From Synechococcus sp. AG-673-A03 (GTDB taxonomy: Bacteria > Cyanobacteriota > Cyanobacteriia > PCC-6307 > Cyanobiaceae), in the NCBI GenBank assembly GCA_003211275.1, contig QCTE01000005.1, positions 1 through 63,299 on the forward strand: a DNA stretch of 63,299 nucleotides. Reading direction: 5' to 3'. The notes under the pieces were generated by a model that saw only the letters and a list, made by a program, of their open reading frames with translations, did no database searches and was not told where the DNA came from. Within the stretch, counting starts at the first letter, position 1; each line of letters starts with the position of its first letter. Below, one piece after another: positions 27,279-36,503 of the stretch. The translations under genes and the position numbers were made by a program.

Positions 27279-27873
27279 GCCTTTCTGCCCAACCCGCCAG
27301 CCATCGTTCATCAGAGCGGGTGAAGCAGCGCTCTGACCAGCCACCCAACACAACCCATCCGCGCTCTCCAAGGGGTTGAACCATCACCGCCGGCAGACCT
27401 GGCAGCACAGCATCAAATTCCTGCCGACCTGGATAGAGAGCGGTTCGAACCAGTGACACCAGGGCCTGCCGATCCGAACTGCGTCGACAGATCTCACCAG
27501 GCGAGAACGGATCCTTGGTAATCAGACCCCGTCTCAGTAGCACCGTCTCGTCCCACTTCACCAGGATCGTCGCCGCCGAGGTTGCCGTTAGAAACTGATG
27601 GCTTCCCCAGGCCAATTCCGTGCGCAGGCTTTCGGATAGTCCAGAGGCGATGTCGAGACCTTGCTGCCCCTCAAGCTTGACGGCCTTGGGATTGCGTGGA
27701 ACTGCTCGAGTCCAGAGCACCGCCACGAGCATCAGGCCAACCGCTGCCATCCCAGACAGCACTTCTGCACGCTGCAGCGCCGGTGTGAAGGTTCCTGCCG
27801 TTAGCGCATTGAATACCGCCAGCCCCAGTACCAGCAGTCCGGAGATCAGACAGAGTCGGGCAGAGCCTGGCAT
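27208..27873 (-). CDS. CCB2/CCB4-type cytochrome b6 cofactor assembly protein
   Basis: This 221-residue protein matches the cyanobacterial family named cofactor assembly of complex C subunit B (CCB2/CCB4, former DUF2930). The family is needed in plants and algae for covalent attachment of heme ci to cytochrome b6. It has two N-terminal membrane helices (LCLISGLLVLGLAVFNAL and VLSGMAAVGLMLVAVLW) and a soluble domain beginning KLEGQQGLDIASGLSESL. The C-terminal VMVQPLGERGWVVLGGWSERCFT is the most recognisable part. The ATG at 27873 (MPGSARLCLISG) is preferred over a GTG at 27906. It is convergent with lptC, with a long 71-base overlap, and divergent from the TerB gene. Confidence 0.85.
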   Translation of the reverse strand: MPGSARLCLISGLLVLGLAVFNALTAGTFTPALQRAEVLSGMAAVGLMLVAVLWTRAVPRNPKAVKLEGQQGLDIASGLSESLRTELAWGSHQFLTATSAATILVKWDETVLLRRGLITKDPFSPGEICRRSSDRQALVSLVRTALYPGRQEFDAVLPGLPAVMVQPLGERGWVVLGGWSERCFTRSDERWLAGWAERLRTQLELISVVEDSDPQIDPKEI

Positions 27874-27940
27874 GGTCTCGAGAGTCCTGCGGTCAGAAGA
27901 GCTCACTCTTGCTCAAATGGGGCAGCACTGACCAGTGGTG

Positions 27941-28348
27941 ATGACGGACGCCGAAGCTTTTGCCTCGATCGCACTCGCTGCAGTGGCCTGTGACGGCACC
28001 CTCGGTCGTGAGGAAGCCCATGCCCTGCGACGATCACTGGAGTACCGAACTCCCTATAAGGACCGCACCGAACAGGAGATGGGAGCCTTGTTCGACCGGC
28101 TATTGGTCACGTTGCGCGAACAGGGGGTCAACCAACTGGTCACTGAGGCATTGCCAGCGCTCAACCCCACTCAACAGGAGACGGCATTGGCGGTGGCTGT
28201 TCAACTCACCCATGCCGACAGGGATGTCTCGCCTGCAGAACAGGTGTTCCTGAACCAACTCTGCGATCGCCTGACACTTCCTAACGGCCGTGCAGTGGCG
28301 GTGATGGAGGCCATCATGGCTTTGCATCGAGACAGCCTTTCCACCTGA
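27941..28348 (+). CDS. TerB-like helical protein
   Basis: This 135-residue all-helical protein has the TerB fold, named from tellurite resistance but broadly a metal-binding or scaffold module. It starts MTDAEAFASIALAAVACDGTLG with the typical acidic A-x-x-D-G segment, and repeats this with LTHADRDVSPAEQVFLNQL in the second half. The pseudo-repeat with acidic residues is the family signature. Two in-frame GTG codons precede the ATG at 27941. It lies 30 bases ahead of the TPM gene on the same strand, so they likely share a transcript. The function in cyanobacteria is not known. Confidence 0.8.
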   Translation: MTDAEAFASIALAAVACDGTLGREEAHALRRSLEYRTPYKDRTEQEMGALFDRLLVTLREQGVNQLVTEALPALNPTQQETALAVAVQLTHADRDVSPAEQVFLNQLCDRLTLPNGRAVAVMEAIMALHRDSLST

Positions 28349-28378
28349 AGGCAGACTGTCAGCACAATGCTCCTGACT

Positions 28379-29056
28379 ATGAAGCGTCTGAACCACCTCG
28401 TCGGAGGGATTCTGTCTGCTGTGTTCTGTCTGTTGCTCGCTGTTCCAGCAGCGGTGGCGGTGTCTGCACAGGATTTCCCGCTGTCTCTGCCGGATGATGT
28501 CGTCCTCGATTCAGCGGATGTGCTGAGCAGGGCCAGCAGAAACGAGATCAGCACGCGTTTGCAAGAGCTTGACCAGTTCCATGTCGATGCTCGTTTGGTG
28601 ACATTGCGACGACTCGACTACGGACTCAGCCTGTCGGGTTTTGGGGACGAACTTCTGGATCGATGGGGCCAGGAATCCAAGTTGACTGATCGCCCTCTGC
28701 TGATCATCCTCGAAGAAACTCAGAGCAAGCAGGCGACGGTTGTTGCGGCTGAAGAATTGTTGGACCAGTTACCAGAGTCGCTGTTACGCAGCACGGGACG
28801 GACGACAATGAGCCAACCATTACGAGATGGCGATCGCTTTCGACAGGCCACCCTCGACGGAGTCAGCCGAATCGAAGTTGTGCTCAATGGAGGAGAAGAT
28901 CCTGGTCCACCCGTGCAGCTTGAGCGTATTTCCAACCCCAGCAATATTCCAACCGCTGAGGAGACTGGAGAAAGCAACGCCTTCACATGGGTTGTCGTTC
29001 TTCTAGTCGTGGGCACCATAGTACCAATGGCGACCTGGTGGATTTTCTCCAGCTAA
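28379..29056 (+). CDS. TPM-domain (Psb32-like) membrane-anchored protein
   Basis: This 225-residue exported protein has a signal peptide (LVGGILSAVFCLLLAVPAAVAV), a TPM domain and a C-terminal membrane helix (FTWVVVLLVVGTIVPMATWWIF). The TPM domain shows VVLDSADVLSRASRNEISTRL, LDRWGQESKLTDRPLLIILEE and QLPESLLRST. Cyanobacterial and plastid members include Psb32, linked to photosystem II protection and repair, and plant TLP18.3. The ATG at 28379 (MKRLNHLV) is preferred over 28367. It is located 7 bases before pxcA, so the two are probably co-transcribed, which suits a thylakoid or cytoplasmic membrane context. Its precise role here is inferred from the family only. Confidence 0.85.
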   Translation: MKRLNHLVGGILSAVFCLLLAVPAAVAVSAQDFPLSLPDDVVLDSADVLSRASRNEISTRLQELDQFHVDARLVTLRRLDYGLSLSGFGDELLDRWGQESKLTDRPLLIILEETQSKQATVVAAEELLDQLPESLLRSTGRTTMSQPLRDGDRFRQATLDGVSRIEVVLNGGEDPGPPVQLERISNPSNIPTAEETGESNAFTWVVVLLVVGTIVPMATWWIFSS

Positions 29057-29063
29057 CAACAAG

Positions 29064-30212
29064 ATGGCAGGACGTAACTGGCTTGGGACCTTCGGTGGAG
29101 CCAAGTCATTCAATGTGAATTCAGAACTGGACCGTGGTTACGAAGCCGCGCTTCTGATTCAAAGTCTTGAGCTTGAATATTACGGTGATAGGCCTATTCG
29201 TCCAGATTTGGAACTCTCCGTTCCATCAACTGTTCAGGCCACGATCCTTCGCAAGTTCAGGGCTGCTATCAACGTCTGCCGCTCATCGCTCGATAAACTT
29301 GAGTATCAACGAGCGCAATTTGACACTCAGGAGCTCAGACAGCTTCAGCTGATTGAAAGTGTTGTCAATCGATATAGTCCTAGGCGTGCAGCCTCTGCGC
29401 CTACCATCAGCCGAGCCCCTGACCCTCTGCCCCGCTCCTTGCTGGGCATCTTTGACACATTGCGTCGTCAACTCAATCCAGCAGCAGAAGCGACATTGGT
29501 TGCTGGTTTCCGGCGCCGTAGAGATTCAACACTGATCTCGCTGAAGGTTCTGCTTCTGCTGATTCTTGTGCCGTTGTTGGTCCAACAAGTCAGCCGCACC
29601 TACATCATTAGCCCTGCAGTTGATCACTTTGCTCCGGACCTGCCATTTCTCAGTTATCCCAAGCCTCAGCTTGAGGAGCAGGCAGTTGAGAAACTGAGGG
29701 TCTTTAAAGCTGAGATTGAATTTGATGCTCTTCTCCGTGGTAATTCAATTCCCACGCAGGAGGAGCTTCAGCAGAAACTGTCTGCAAAAGCCGAAGAATT
29801 GAAGGAAGAAGCTGATTCAGAAAGCACTCATGCTGTAAAGAATGTTTTGGCAGATTTAGCTGCAACGGTGGCATTTGTTGTGGTTTGTCTGTTCAGTCGC
29901 GAAGAGCTGAGGGTGCTTCGTGGTTTCTTTGATGAAGCTGTTTACGGACTCAGCGATTCAGCCAAGGCTTTCGCGATCATTCTCTTCACCGATATTTTTG
30001 TCGGTTTCCACAGTCCTGAGGGCTGGACTGTTCTGTTGGATGGAATCGCCAATCACTTTGGCTTTCCAGCTCGAGAGAACTTTATCCTGCTCTTTATCGC
30101 CACGTTCCCGGTGATTCTTGCGACCATCTTTAAGTATTGGATCTTCAGATATCTCAACCGTGTCAGTCCCTCCTCCGTGGCCACACTGCGCGGCATGAAT
30201 GGCGGGGGCTAA
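29064..30212 (+). CDS. pxcA: Proton extrusion protein PxcA (CemA family)
   Basis: This membrane protein of the CemA/CotA family drives light-induced proton extrusion and pH homeostasis in cyanobacteria. The 382-residue product has the cyanobacterial soluble N-terminal extension (FNVNSELDRGYEAALLIQSLELEYYG) and then the conserved CemA domain. Membrane helices appear at LKVLLLLILVPLLVQQVSRTY, NVLADLAATVAFVVVCLF, the FAIILFTDIFVGFHSPEGW segment and ENFILLFIATFPVILATIFKYWIF. The motif FHSPEGW and the C-terminal KYWIFRYLNR are strongly conserved. It follows the TPM gene by 7 bases, and its 3' end overlaps cobU by 14 bases. Loss of the homologue impairs growth in fluctuating light in other cyanobacteria. 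Confidence 0.93.
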   Translation: MAGRNWLGTFGGAKSFNVNSELDRGYEAALLIQSLELEYYGDRPIRPDLELSVPSTVQATILRKFRAAINVCRSSLDKLEYQRAQFDTQELRQLQLIESVVNRYSPRRAASAPTISRAPDPLPRSLLGIFDTLRRQLNPAAEATLVAGFRRRRDSTLISLKVLLLLILVPLLVQQVSRTYIISPAVDHFAPDLPFLSYPKPQLEEQAVEKLRVFKAEIEFDALLRGNSIPTQEELQQKLSAKAEELKEEADSESTHAVKNVLADLAATVAFVVVCLFSREELRVLRGFFDEAVYGLSDSAKAFAIILFTDIFVGFHSPEGWTVLLDGIANHFGFPARENFILLFIATFPVILATIFKYWIFRYLNRVSPSSVATLRGMNGGG

Positions 30213-30756
30213 GACCTTGTATGGCCTCATCCTTGTGACCGGCCCTAGCCGTGGTGGAAAGAGCCGCTGGGCTGAACATCTGGTCGCTCAATACAGTCCT
30301 GTCAGTTATGTCGCTACATCCGATCCACGCCCTAACGACAGTGGATGGCAGGAGAGACTTCGCTTGCATCGCGAGCGGCGTCCCTCGGAGTGGGATCTGA
30401 TCGAAAGTGGAGCCGATCTGTCGATGGCTTTGAACACCATTCCCACCAATCACACTGTCCTCGTTGATGCGTTGGGAGCCTTCACGGCTTGGCATTTGGA
30501 CGCATCTCCTGTCGATTGGATGGAACTTGAAGCAGAGCTGATCAAAAGCCTTCAGGCGCGACAAAGTCCGGTTGTGGTAGTCATCGAGGAGACAGGCTGG
30601 GGAGTGGTGCCGTCCACAGCCATCGGCGGCCAATTTCGCGATCGCCAAGGCCGGCTGGCCCAACAGCTTGAAACCATTGCCTCAGCGAGTTGGCTCGTGG
30701 TGCAGGGACGAGCTCTTGACCTCCATGCACTCGGATGTCCAGTACCGGATCGATGA
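30199..30756 (+). CDS. cobU: Adenosylcobinamide kinase/guanylyltransferase
   Basis: This bifunctional enzyme phosphorylates adenosylcobinamide and then transfers GMP to it, in the nucleotide-loop assembly of cobamides. The 185-residue product carries the P-loop GPSRGGKSRWAEHL near residue 14, the YVATSDPR segment, the guanylyltransferase-type HRERRPSEWDLIE, and TVLVDALGAFTAWH as Walker B-like strand. The C-terminal QFRDRQGRLAQQLETIASASWLV is typical. The start ATG lies inside the pxcA end, and the TGA overlaps the trmL ATG (ATGA). With cobN at the left edge this is the second cobamide gene in the window. Confidence 0.93.
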   Translation: MAGAKTLYGLILVTGPSRGGKSRWAEHLVAQYSPVSYVATSDPRPNDSGWQERLRLHRERRPSEWDLIESGADLSMALNTIPTNHTVLVDALGAFTAWHLDASPVDWMELEAELIKSLQARQSPVVVVIEETGWGVVPSTAIGGQFRDRQGRLAQQLETIASASWLVVQGRALDLHALGCPVPDR

Positions 30757-31247
30757 CGTTGCATTCCACGCCCTTGATGGTTGCACTGTTCGAACCGAGG
30801 ATTCCCCCGAATACCGGCAGCATTGCGCGCACTTGCGCTGCATTTGGTCTGCCTCTCGCCCTGATCGAGCCCCTTGGATTTTCGATTGACGACCGTCACC
30901 TCAAGCGCGCAGGCTTGGATTACTGGCCTTTTGTTGATCTCTCTGTCCATCCGGACTTCGAGCACTTTTTGAACAGTCTTCCAAAACCATCAAGGTTGAT
31001 TGGCTGCAGCCGTCGCGGAGGGCAGACCCTTGAGACCATCAGTTTTCAAGAAGGCGACGTTCTGTTGTTCGGACGCGAAGACATCGGTCTCCCAGATCCG
31101 ATCAGGACTCAATGTGATCAAATTCTCACGATTCCGATGCCCTGCAGCGCTGCTGACGACGGCAGTGGTGGTGTTCGCAGCCTGAACCTTTCCGTTGCCT
31201 GTGGAATCGTCTGTTATCACGCAGGATTGAAGCTTCAGTTGTGGTGA
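30753..31247 (+). CDS. trmL: tRNA (cytidine/uridine-34-2'-O)-methyltransferase, SPOUT family
   Basis: This knotted SPOUT methyltransferase 2'-O-methylates the wobble base of tRNA-Leu species. The 164-residue product from the ATG at 30753 starts MTLHSTPLMVALFEPRIPPN. Family motifs are TGSIARTCAAFGLPLALIEPLGF, the LKRAGLDYW segment and the SAM-binding knot residues VLLFGREDIGLPDP. The C-terminal IPMPCSAADDGSGGVRSLNLSVACGIV is also typical, although the insertion AADDGSGG differs from the short loop in E. coli TrmL. The start overlaps the cobU stop, giving coupled translation. Confidence 0.93.
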   Translation: MTLHSTPLMVALFEPRIPPNTGSIARTCAAFGLPLALIEPLGFSIDDRHLKRAGLDYWPFVDLSVHPDFEHFLNSLPKPSRLIGCSRRGGQTLETISFQEGDVLLFGREDIGLPDPIRTQCDQILTIPMPCSAADDGSGGVRSLNLSVACGIVCYHAGLKLQLW

Positions 31248-31355
31248 TTGGAGATCTGCCACGAAAGCCCTTGCACTGTTGTGTTCCGCTAGCTACTTTC
31301 AGCCGAATCCCGGGTTGTGGCGGCTCCATCGGGAATGATCTTCAAGCATGCCTGA

Positions 31356-32366
31356 ATGAAGCCCCTTTTTATAGCTGTTACCGCGATTACGTCCAGCAGT
31401 GCACTGTTCGCGGTTTCTCAGCTTTCAGGGCATGCTGAATCCGACCACTACAGCCCTCAGCAGCTTCTTACTGCACTTCCCAACGCATCACCTCCGCCTA
31501 ACCCAAAATCATTGATCTGGGTTGAGCTTTCAGCAGATAGTGATCTGAGTGTGATTGCCAGGGAGCTTGATATTTCTCTGATTGAACTGTCGAAACTCAA
31601 TGAGCAGTCAGCTTCAACGAAGATCAAATCTGGTCAATGGCTCGTTCTGCCTGAGCGCAGTCGTAGTGAAGTCGCTGGTTCATCCCGATTTGTCGCTAGT
31701 TCACTGCGCACAACTGCGCCTTTAAGTTCTCCTCCAATTCCGAAGGATGTGGTCGAGATCCAATCGGATCAGTCCTTGTCTTCCTTTATCAGAGACCATG
31801 GCATCTCGCTTCAACAGCTCAAGGATCTGAACCCTGGTGTCCAGCTCTCGAGAATGTTGGTGATTGGTAGCAAAGTTCGTGTTGCCAATGCTCGCCCTTT
31901 GATGGGAATCCGTCCACTCAGATCCGGAGGAGCGAGCTGGCCCGATCTTCCAGGTTTCACTGGATCTGATGCCTTTAACGCTTCCCAGTCCTTCATCTGG
32001 CCGACCAAAGGTGTTTTCACCTCTGGCTATGGATGGCGTTGGGGTCGGATGCACAAAGGAATTGATATCGCCAATAATGTCGGCACACCGATATTTGCGG
32101 CCAAGGATGGTGTGATTGCCTTCGCCGGCTGGAGCAGTGGTTATGGCTATCTCGTTGAAATGGCCCATGGTGATGGCTCATCATCGCGTTACGCCCACAA
32201 CAGTCGCTTGCTAGTGAAGAAAGGCCAGATGGTTCCTCAGGGCACTCGTATTTCCTTGATGGGCAGCACTGGCCGCAGCACAGGCCCCCACTTGCACTTC
32301 GAGATCCGTCGTCCAGGTGGAGCTGCCCTCGATCCGATGGCAATGCTTCCCGCCCGTCGTGGCTGA
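31356..32366 (+). CDS. LysM/M23-family peptidoglycan peptidase
   Basis: This 336-residue exported protein has a short signal-like N-terminus and two LysM-like segments (VIARELDISLIELSKLNEQ and SFIRDHGISLQQLKDLNPGVQLSRMLVIGSKV). The C-terminal M23/LytM domain has SGYGWRWGRMHKGIDIANNVGTP with the zinc His and Asp. The later SRYAHNSRLLVKKGQMVPQGT and TGRSTGPHLHFEIRRPG carry the His-x-His zinc ligand and catalytic His. The metal site looks complete, so it is expected to be an active endopeptidase, or an EnvC-like activator if substrate binding differs. It acts in the periplasm on the wall. The 108 bases before it probably hold its promoter. Confidence 0.92.
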   Translation: MKPLFIAVTAITSSSALFAVSQLSGHAESDHYSPQQLLTALPNASPPPNPKSLIWVELSADSDLSVIARELDISLIELSKLNEQSASTKIKSGQWLVLPERSRSEVAGSSRFVASSLRTTAPLSSPPIPKDVVEIQSDQSLSSFIRDHGISLQQLKDLNPGVQLSRMLVIGSKVRVANARPLMGIRPLRSGGASWPDLPGFTGSDAFNASQSFIWPTKGVFTSGYGWRWGRMHKGIDIANNVGTPIFAAKDGVIAFAGWSSGYGYLVEMAHGDGSSSRYAHNSRLLVKKGQMVPQGTRISLMGSTGRSTGPHLHFEIRRPGGAALDPMAMLPARRG

Positions 32367-32473
32367 CAACGCTTCATCATGTTTGCTGTTCTTTAACCGT
32401 CATAAAATCAATATTTCTATTTTTAATTGATCAATAACTATAATTATTTTGCTGTTTTTATTGGAAAATTAAA

Positions 32474-32547
32474 TGTCAGAGGAGAGACTTGAACTCTCGA
32501 CCTCAGGGTTATGAATCCTGTGCTCTAACCAGCTGAGCTACTCTGAC
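32474..32547 (-). tRNA. tRNA-Met (CAT anticodon), elongator type
   Basis: Read on the minus strand, the 74 bases form a full cloverleaf: acceptor GTCAGAG/CTCTGAC with discriminator A, D-arm GCTC-AGCTGGTTA-GAGC, anticodon loop TTCATAA, and T-arm GAGAG-TTCAAGT-CTCTC. The anticodon is CAT. The anticodon stem CAGGA/CCCTG has an A-C mismatch at the 31-39 pair. A paired 1-72 position and the lack of three G-C pairs in the anticodon stem argue against initiator tRNA-Met. A lysidine-modified tRNA-Ile cannot be excluded from sequence alone. No CCA is encoded. Confidence 0.93.
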
Positions 32548-32570
32548 GAAAGGCCTACAGGCCAGTTCTC

Positions 32571-32598
32571 ATCATACATCTTGAGATGTCCTGATTGA
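32571..32598 (-). promoter_or_regulatory. Possible tRNA promoter
   Basis: A TATGAT -10 hexamer (complement of 32571-32576) lies 24 bases upstream of the tRNA 5' end. At about the right spacing a weak -35 (TCAATC at 32593-32598) can be read. No transcription start is known. Confidence 0.3.
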
Positions 32599-32599
32599 G

Positions 32600-32881
32600 C
32601 TAGCGCATCTCAATGGCGTTGAGACGTTCTCGGAACGATTTAGGAGACGACTGCGCTGTTCCTACATCTTCCGCTAGAGAGACATGTCCATCGGGAATCG
32701 CATTGGGCCTTCGTTGTTGCCTGACTGGTTGGCCTCGGTGAGGGCGAGCTTTGAGCAGCAACGCCCTTGTTTTTGGGTCGCGTTCTAGTGGTTGGCTGCT
32801 CAGCTCACTACGCACCTGATTCAGCAGTCGAAAATGCCCGGTGCTGCTGAATTTTCTGAGAAGCGCTGGATCCCAGCTCAT
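32600..32881 (-). CDS. Conserved-looking small basic protein, unknown
   Basis: A 93-residue protein from the ATG at 32881 starts MSWDPALLRKFSSTGHFRLL, followed by NQVRSELSSQPLERD. This N-terminal block looks like a conserved picocyanobacterial motif I have seen in proteins without assigned function. The C-terminal half is basic and polar (KARPHRGQPVRQQRRP) and probably disordered. Longer in-frame starts exist at 32920 but lack family character. It sits between the tRNA-Met and the peroxiredoxin gene, divergent from the latter. No membrane or signal segment is present. Confidence 0.6.
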   Translation of the reverse strand: MSWDPALLRKFSSTGHFRLLNQVRSELSSQPLERDPKTRALLLKARPHRGQPVRQQRRPNAIPDGHVSLAEDVGTAQSSPKSFRERLNAIEMR

Positions 32882-33047
32882 GGATGAGTGAATCATGCGT
32901 TGATAATAAGAGTGGACCATGCCGAAGAGGATCCTCGTCGTGCCACGGTCTCTAAGTCAGCCGTGATAACTTATCGCGAGCAATTGGAAGTCGGAACGAC
33001 TACGACCTAGGCCTGTTCACTTCCTTGCCAAACCTCGCATCACTAAC

Positions 33048-33641
33048 ATGTCTTCGCTGCGCGTGGGCCAACAGGCCCCCGATTTCACTGCCACAGCAGT
33101 GGTTGACCAGGAGTTCAAGGACATCACTCTCTCGCAGTATCGCGGCAAGTACGTGGTGCTTTTCTTTTATCCCCTGGACTTCACCTTCGTGTGTCCCACT
33201 GAGATCACAGCATTTAGTGATCGTTACTCAGACTTCTCCAGCAAGAACACCGAGGTTCTAGGCGTTTCAGTTGATAGTCAGTTCAGTCACCTGGCCTGGA
33301 TTCAGAGCCCACGGAATCAGGGTGGTCTTGGTGATATCAACTACCCCCTCGTGGCCGATCTCAAGAAAGAGATCTCCACTGCCTACAACGTGCTCGATGA
33401 AGCAGAAGGTGTTGCATTGCGCGGATTGTTCATCATCGATCCCGAGGGTGTGATTATGCACTCAACCATCAATAATCTTCCTGTTGGAAGAAACGTTGAT
33501 GAAACCCTGCGCGTTCTTCAGGCCTTCCAATACGTTCAGTCCAATCCTGATGAGGTTTGCCCTGCTAACTGGACACCAGGTGAAAAGACCATGAAGCCGG
33601 ACCCGGTTGGGAGCAAAGAGTTTTTTGCTGCCATTAACTGA
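33048..33641 (+). CDS. 2-Cys peroxiredoxin
   Basis: This thioredoxin-dependent thiol peroxidase detoxifies hydrogen peroxide and alkyl peroxides. The 197-residue product has the peroxidatic Cys motif [15 protein letters not shown] (Cys near 51) and the resolving Cys in [14 protein letters not shown] (near 172). The peroxidase-active Pro-x-x-x-Thr/Ser-x-x-Cys arrangement is intact, and the C-terminal helix follows the typical 2-Cys AhpC/Prx1 form. The hyperoxidation-sensitive GG(L)G and YF motifs appear modified ([11 protein letters not shown]-terminal EFFAAIN), so sensitivity is uncertain. A strong terminator follows immediately. Confidence 0.96.
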   Translation: MSSLRVGQQAPDFTATAVVDQEFKDITLSQYRGKYVVLFFYPLDFTFVCPTEITAFSDRYSDFSSKNTEVLGVSVDSQFSHLAWIQSPRNQGGLGDINYPLVADLKKEISTAYNVLDEAEGVALRGLFIIDPEGVIMHSTINNLPVGRNVDETLRVLQAFQYVQSNPDEVCPANWTPGEKTMKPDPVGSKEFFAAIN

Positions 33642-33669
33642 TTCACACATCGATTATAGATGTCTCCAT

Positions 33670-33693
33670 GGTCCGCCTTGAGCGGACCTTTTT
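33670..33693 (+). terminator. Rho-independent terminator after the peroxiredoxin gene
   Basis: A 7-bp GGTCCGC stem, loop CTTGA and GCGGACC, followed by five T residues, lies 28 bases after the peroxiredoxin stop. It abuts the last codon of the convergent UPF0182 gene. Confidence 0.8.
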
Positions 33694-36503
33694 CATGGCG
33701 TTGTGCTGCTTTCCTGTCTACGCCTGTCGAGAAGTGAACTCAATCCAGTGTCTAGATCGGCGGCCATTGCTACACGACGCCCATCACTCACCACGATTCT
33801 GGTCAATGTCGGTAGACCTCCCTGCTGCGCTCGCAGATAAATTGGTTCAACGTATAACAGCGAATCACCAACAGGAACAACAAGCAGATTTCCTTGCACA
33901 ACCTGAGAGCCTGCTCGATCCCAGAGAGCAAACTGCTGACTAATGTCTGGATTTTGATTAATTAGTGCTTGCACTTGCTCTGGGCCAAAGATCGGAATAT
34001 CACTCGGGAATCGCAGGAGAAAGAGTTCTCCATAGTGTTCACCATCATTCCTTGCGGCCAACCAGGCAGATAAATTCGGTCGGGCCAAAGGAGTGAGAGG
34101 CTGCAGCAGAAGAAACTCTGAGTTTTGACTTGGCTTGACCTGGGCAGTGATGTGATAAGGAGCTACAGGGATCTGTTTTTTTCCATATAACTCCATGGGC
34201 ACTTGCCAAACATCGTCTCCGCTGTAGAAAATACGAGGATTGGTGACGTGATAACGAAGTAATTGCTGCACCTGTAATTCAAACTGTGCTTGAGGCACCA
34301 TTAAGTGCCTTCTAAGACTGGGAGGCATCATCTCCAGTGGTTCGAACAGTGATGGAAAAACATTGGTCCAGCCTTGAATAATCGGATCACTTGGTTCATT
34401 GATATAAAGATGAACTTTGCCGTTGTAAGCATCGACAATTGCCTTGACAGAGTTACGGACGTAACGAAGAGGTCGACCATCCGGAAGAGTTGCTGCATAG
34501 GGGACTGTTCTTGATGATGTGAACCCTTCAACAATCCAGTATTGGTGTTGGCCCTCTTGATAGCCACTGGAAGCATCATCCATAGGGACCGAGACAAGAT
34601 ATGGATCTCCCATCAGATCCAGAAAAGGTGCCAGGGTTCTAACTCTCTCTTTGACATCACGTCGAAGAAGCAAACGAGATTCTTCAGTGAGAGCTCCTGT
34701 GTTTAGAAACCTAGGATCAGCAAGATATGTTGCTGCGGTAATTCTCTGCCATAAATGTTCAAGTGAGACGCCAGCAGAACCTGAATAGTGGTTGTAAGTG
34801 TTGTCATCGCCCTCGGGGTAATCAAACTCTTCGATGAGAGTGGGTGCTACTGCATAGGGTGAATGCAGAGCTCCAAAGTAAAGAGCAGCTCGACCAATCG
34901 GCACTTCACGCTCGACATCAGTCTTGGTAATACCCAACGACTTATTACCTTCAATGCTTGTGGATTGGCCCAGATCGCTGATGAAGTAAGCCGGAAGGCC
35001 ATCTGGCTCTTTTGTATTCACAGGATTTAGTGTGAAGCCAAAACCATGGGTGAAAACAAAATGACGATTCTGCCAAGTTCGAGAACGTGCAGGAAGTGCA
35101 GCTTGGTCTAATTCCCGTGCTGAAATAATGACCTGTTGATTCTCATTGCTTTCCGCGTTGAGTGGATAACGATCAACGGAAGCATTCGCAAATTGGTAAT
35201 AAACCCTCAGTTGTTGGAGTTGGCGATTGGTGTCCAGCATCGGTTGGCTGTCCCAGAGTCTGATGTTTTGAAGCGTGCTTGCTCCTTTGACCAGGTCCTC
35301 CTCGCTGATCTCCTGTGTTGGCGTGATGCCACGGGCTTGGATGGAATCCAGTTGATAGGCCTGTCGTGTCGCTGAAATTGAACGACTGAGATAGGGAGTT
35401 TCGAGTTGCAGTTCTCGTGGCCTGACCACCATCCATTGGACAATCGGCGACAGCAAGAGTTCCGCGAGAACGGCGAGCAATGCCAGTGTGAAGAGTGCTG
35501 TTCTCAGCCGTCTTCGTTGTTGTTGGGCCTCTCCCGGCCATGGCAGACAGGTGCCGGCCATCAGCACCAGCAGCAGAGCAACCAACTGACGCAGTGGAAG
35601 CCTGAGATGAACATCAAGCCAGCCTGCGCCCGCAACCAATCCGCTCTGGGTCCAGAGCAATTGGTGACGGACAAGCCATGTGAGTGCCGCTAGCACAAGA
35701 AGCAGCAGGGCCAGTGCAGGCCGTAGCAACGCACGTTCTTGTGAATTCCAGCCAGGAAACCCCCAGTCACTCAGACAGGGAGAACGGGTCATACGACTCC
35801 ATGCCGAGGTGCTCAGAGTCAGCAAGATCTGCAGCAACAGCAGTTCGAGGGCCAGTGCAATCGCTGAAAAACGACCTAACCCGAAACTGAGATCAGCTCC
35901 TAGTAGTGGATCCGTTGTTCCTGAATCAGGGATCGTGATGGCCAGTGCCCAAAGTCCCCAACTGCGACCTGCAACAACACAGAGGCAAAGGCTTCCATAC
36001 ACAAAAGCCAGGTTGATGCGACGCCTTCGTCCAAGCCCCGATGTGATCAATAGGACCAGAACAATGCTGACGATCAGAACGGTCCATTCCGGTTGAAACG
36101 GAACACTCCACCAGTGGGCCAGAAGAAACGGTTGCTTCCATGCCAGCCATGCCAGCCGTGTCGTGATGCCGAGAACGCTCAGAAGAATCGTGAGGCAAGC
36201 GACTAAAGAGAGCGAATAGAAACCACCTCTTAATGCGGGGATCTCTCCGCGTGGTGTCGGGGTATAGGCACGCATCCAGCGGCGTCGCCACCAAGCGGTG
36301 ATGAGCACGAACAGGAGCGCAAAACCAGCTCCTAGGAACTGAAAACCGAGTCGCTGCTCATAGATCCCCTGATGCCCGAACTGAGAAAACCAAGACCACT
36401 CAACCTGGAGCCTGGCGAAGAGCCAGAAAGCGGGCAGCACCAGCAAGAACCACACCGACGATGGACGCAGTAGGGGAGAAATGCCCCGTTTGAGCAGGCT
36501 CAA
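33693..36503 (-). CDS. UPF0182 family large membrane protein
   Basis: This 936-residue membrane protein of the UPF0182 (COG1615) family has an unknown function. About seven N-terminal hydrophobic segments occupy the first 330 residues ([52 protein letters not shown] and others). They are followed by a large soluble domain with the recognisable [33 protein letters not shown] and [35 protein letters not shown] is also typical. Translation starts with TTG at 36503, overlapping the ftsH stop (TTGA), so it is coupled to ftsH. A role with the protease or its substrates is only suggested by this arrangement. Confidence 0.9.
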   Translation of the reverse strand: MSLLKRGISPLLRPSSVWFLLVLPAFWLFARLQVEWSWFSQFGHQGIYEQRLGFQFLGAGFALLFVLITAWWRRRWMRAYTPTPRGEIPALRGGFYSLSLVACLTILLSVLGITTRLAWLAWKQPFLLAHWWSVPFQPEWTVLIVSIVLVLLITSGLGRRRRINLAFVYGSLCLCVVAGRSWGLWALAITIPDSGTTDPLLGADLSFGLGRFSAIALALELLLLQILLTLSTSAWSRMTRSPCLSDWGFPGWNSQERALLRPALALLLLVLAALTWLVRHQLLWTQSGLVAGAGWLDVHLRLPLRQLVALLLVLMAGTCLPWPGEAQQQRRRLRTALFTLALLAVLAELLLSPIVQWMVVRPRELQLETPYLSRSISATRQAYQLDSIQARGITPTQEISEEDLVKGASTLQNIRLWDSQPMLDTNRQLQQLRVYYQFANASVDRYPLNAESNENQQVIISARELDQAALPARSRTWQNRHFVFTHGFGFTLNPVNTKEPDGLPAYFISDLGQSTSIEGNKSLGITKTDVEREVPIGRAALYFGALHSPYAVAPTLIEEFDYPEGDDNTYNHYSGSAGVSLEHLWQRITAATYLADPRFLNTGALTEESRLLLRRDVKERVRTLAPFLDLMGDPYLVSVPMDDASSGYQEGQHQYWIVEGFTSSRTVPYAATLPDGRPLRYVRNSVKAIVDAYNGKVHLYINEPSDPIIQGWTNVFPSLFEPLEMMPPSLRRHLMVPQAQFELQVQQLLRYHVTNPRIFYSGDDVWQVPMELYGKKQIPVAPYHITAQVKPSQNSEFLLLQPLTPLARPNLSAWLAARNDGEHYGELFLLRFPSDIPIFGPEQVQALINQNPDISQQFALWDRAGSQVVQGNLLVVPVGDSLLYVEPIYLRAQQGGLPTLTRIVVSDGRRVAMAADLDTGLSSLLDRRRQESSTTP

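Noticed and set aside
11520-30650. Scattered GCGATCGC (HIP1) palindromes
   Set aside because: A few copies occur (for example near 11,530, 28,260, 28,830 and 30,640) but at ordinary density inside genes; no array or cluster.
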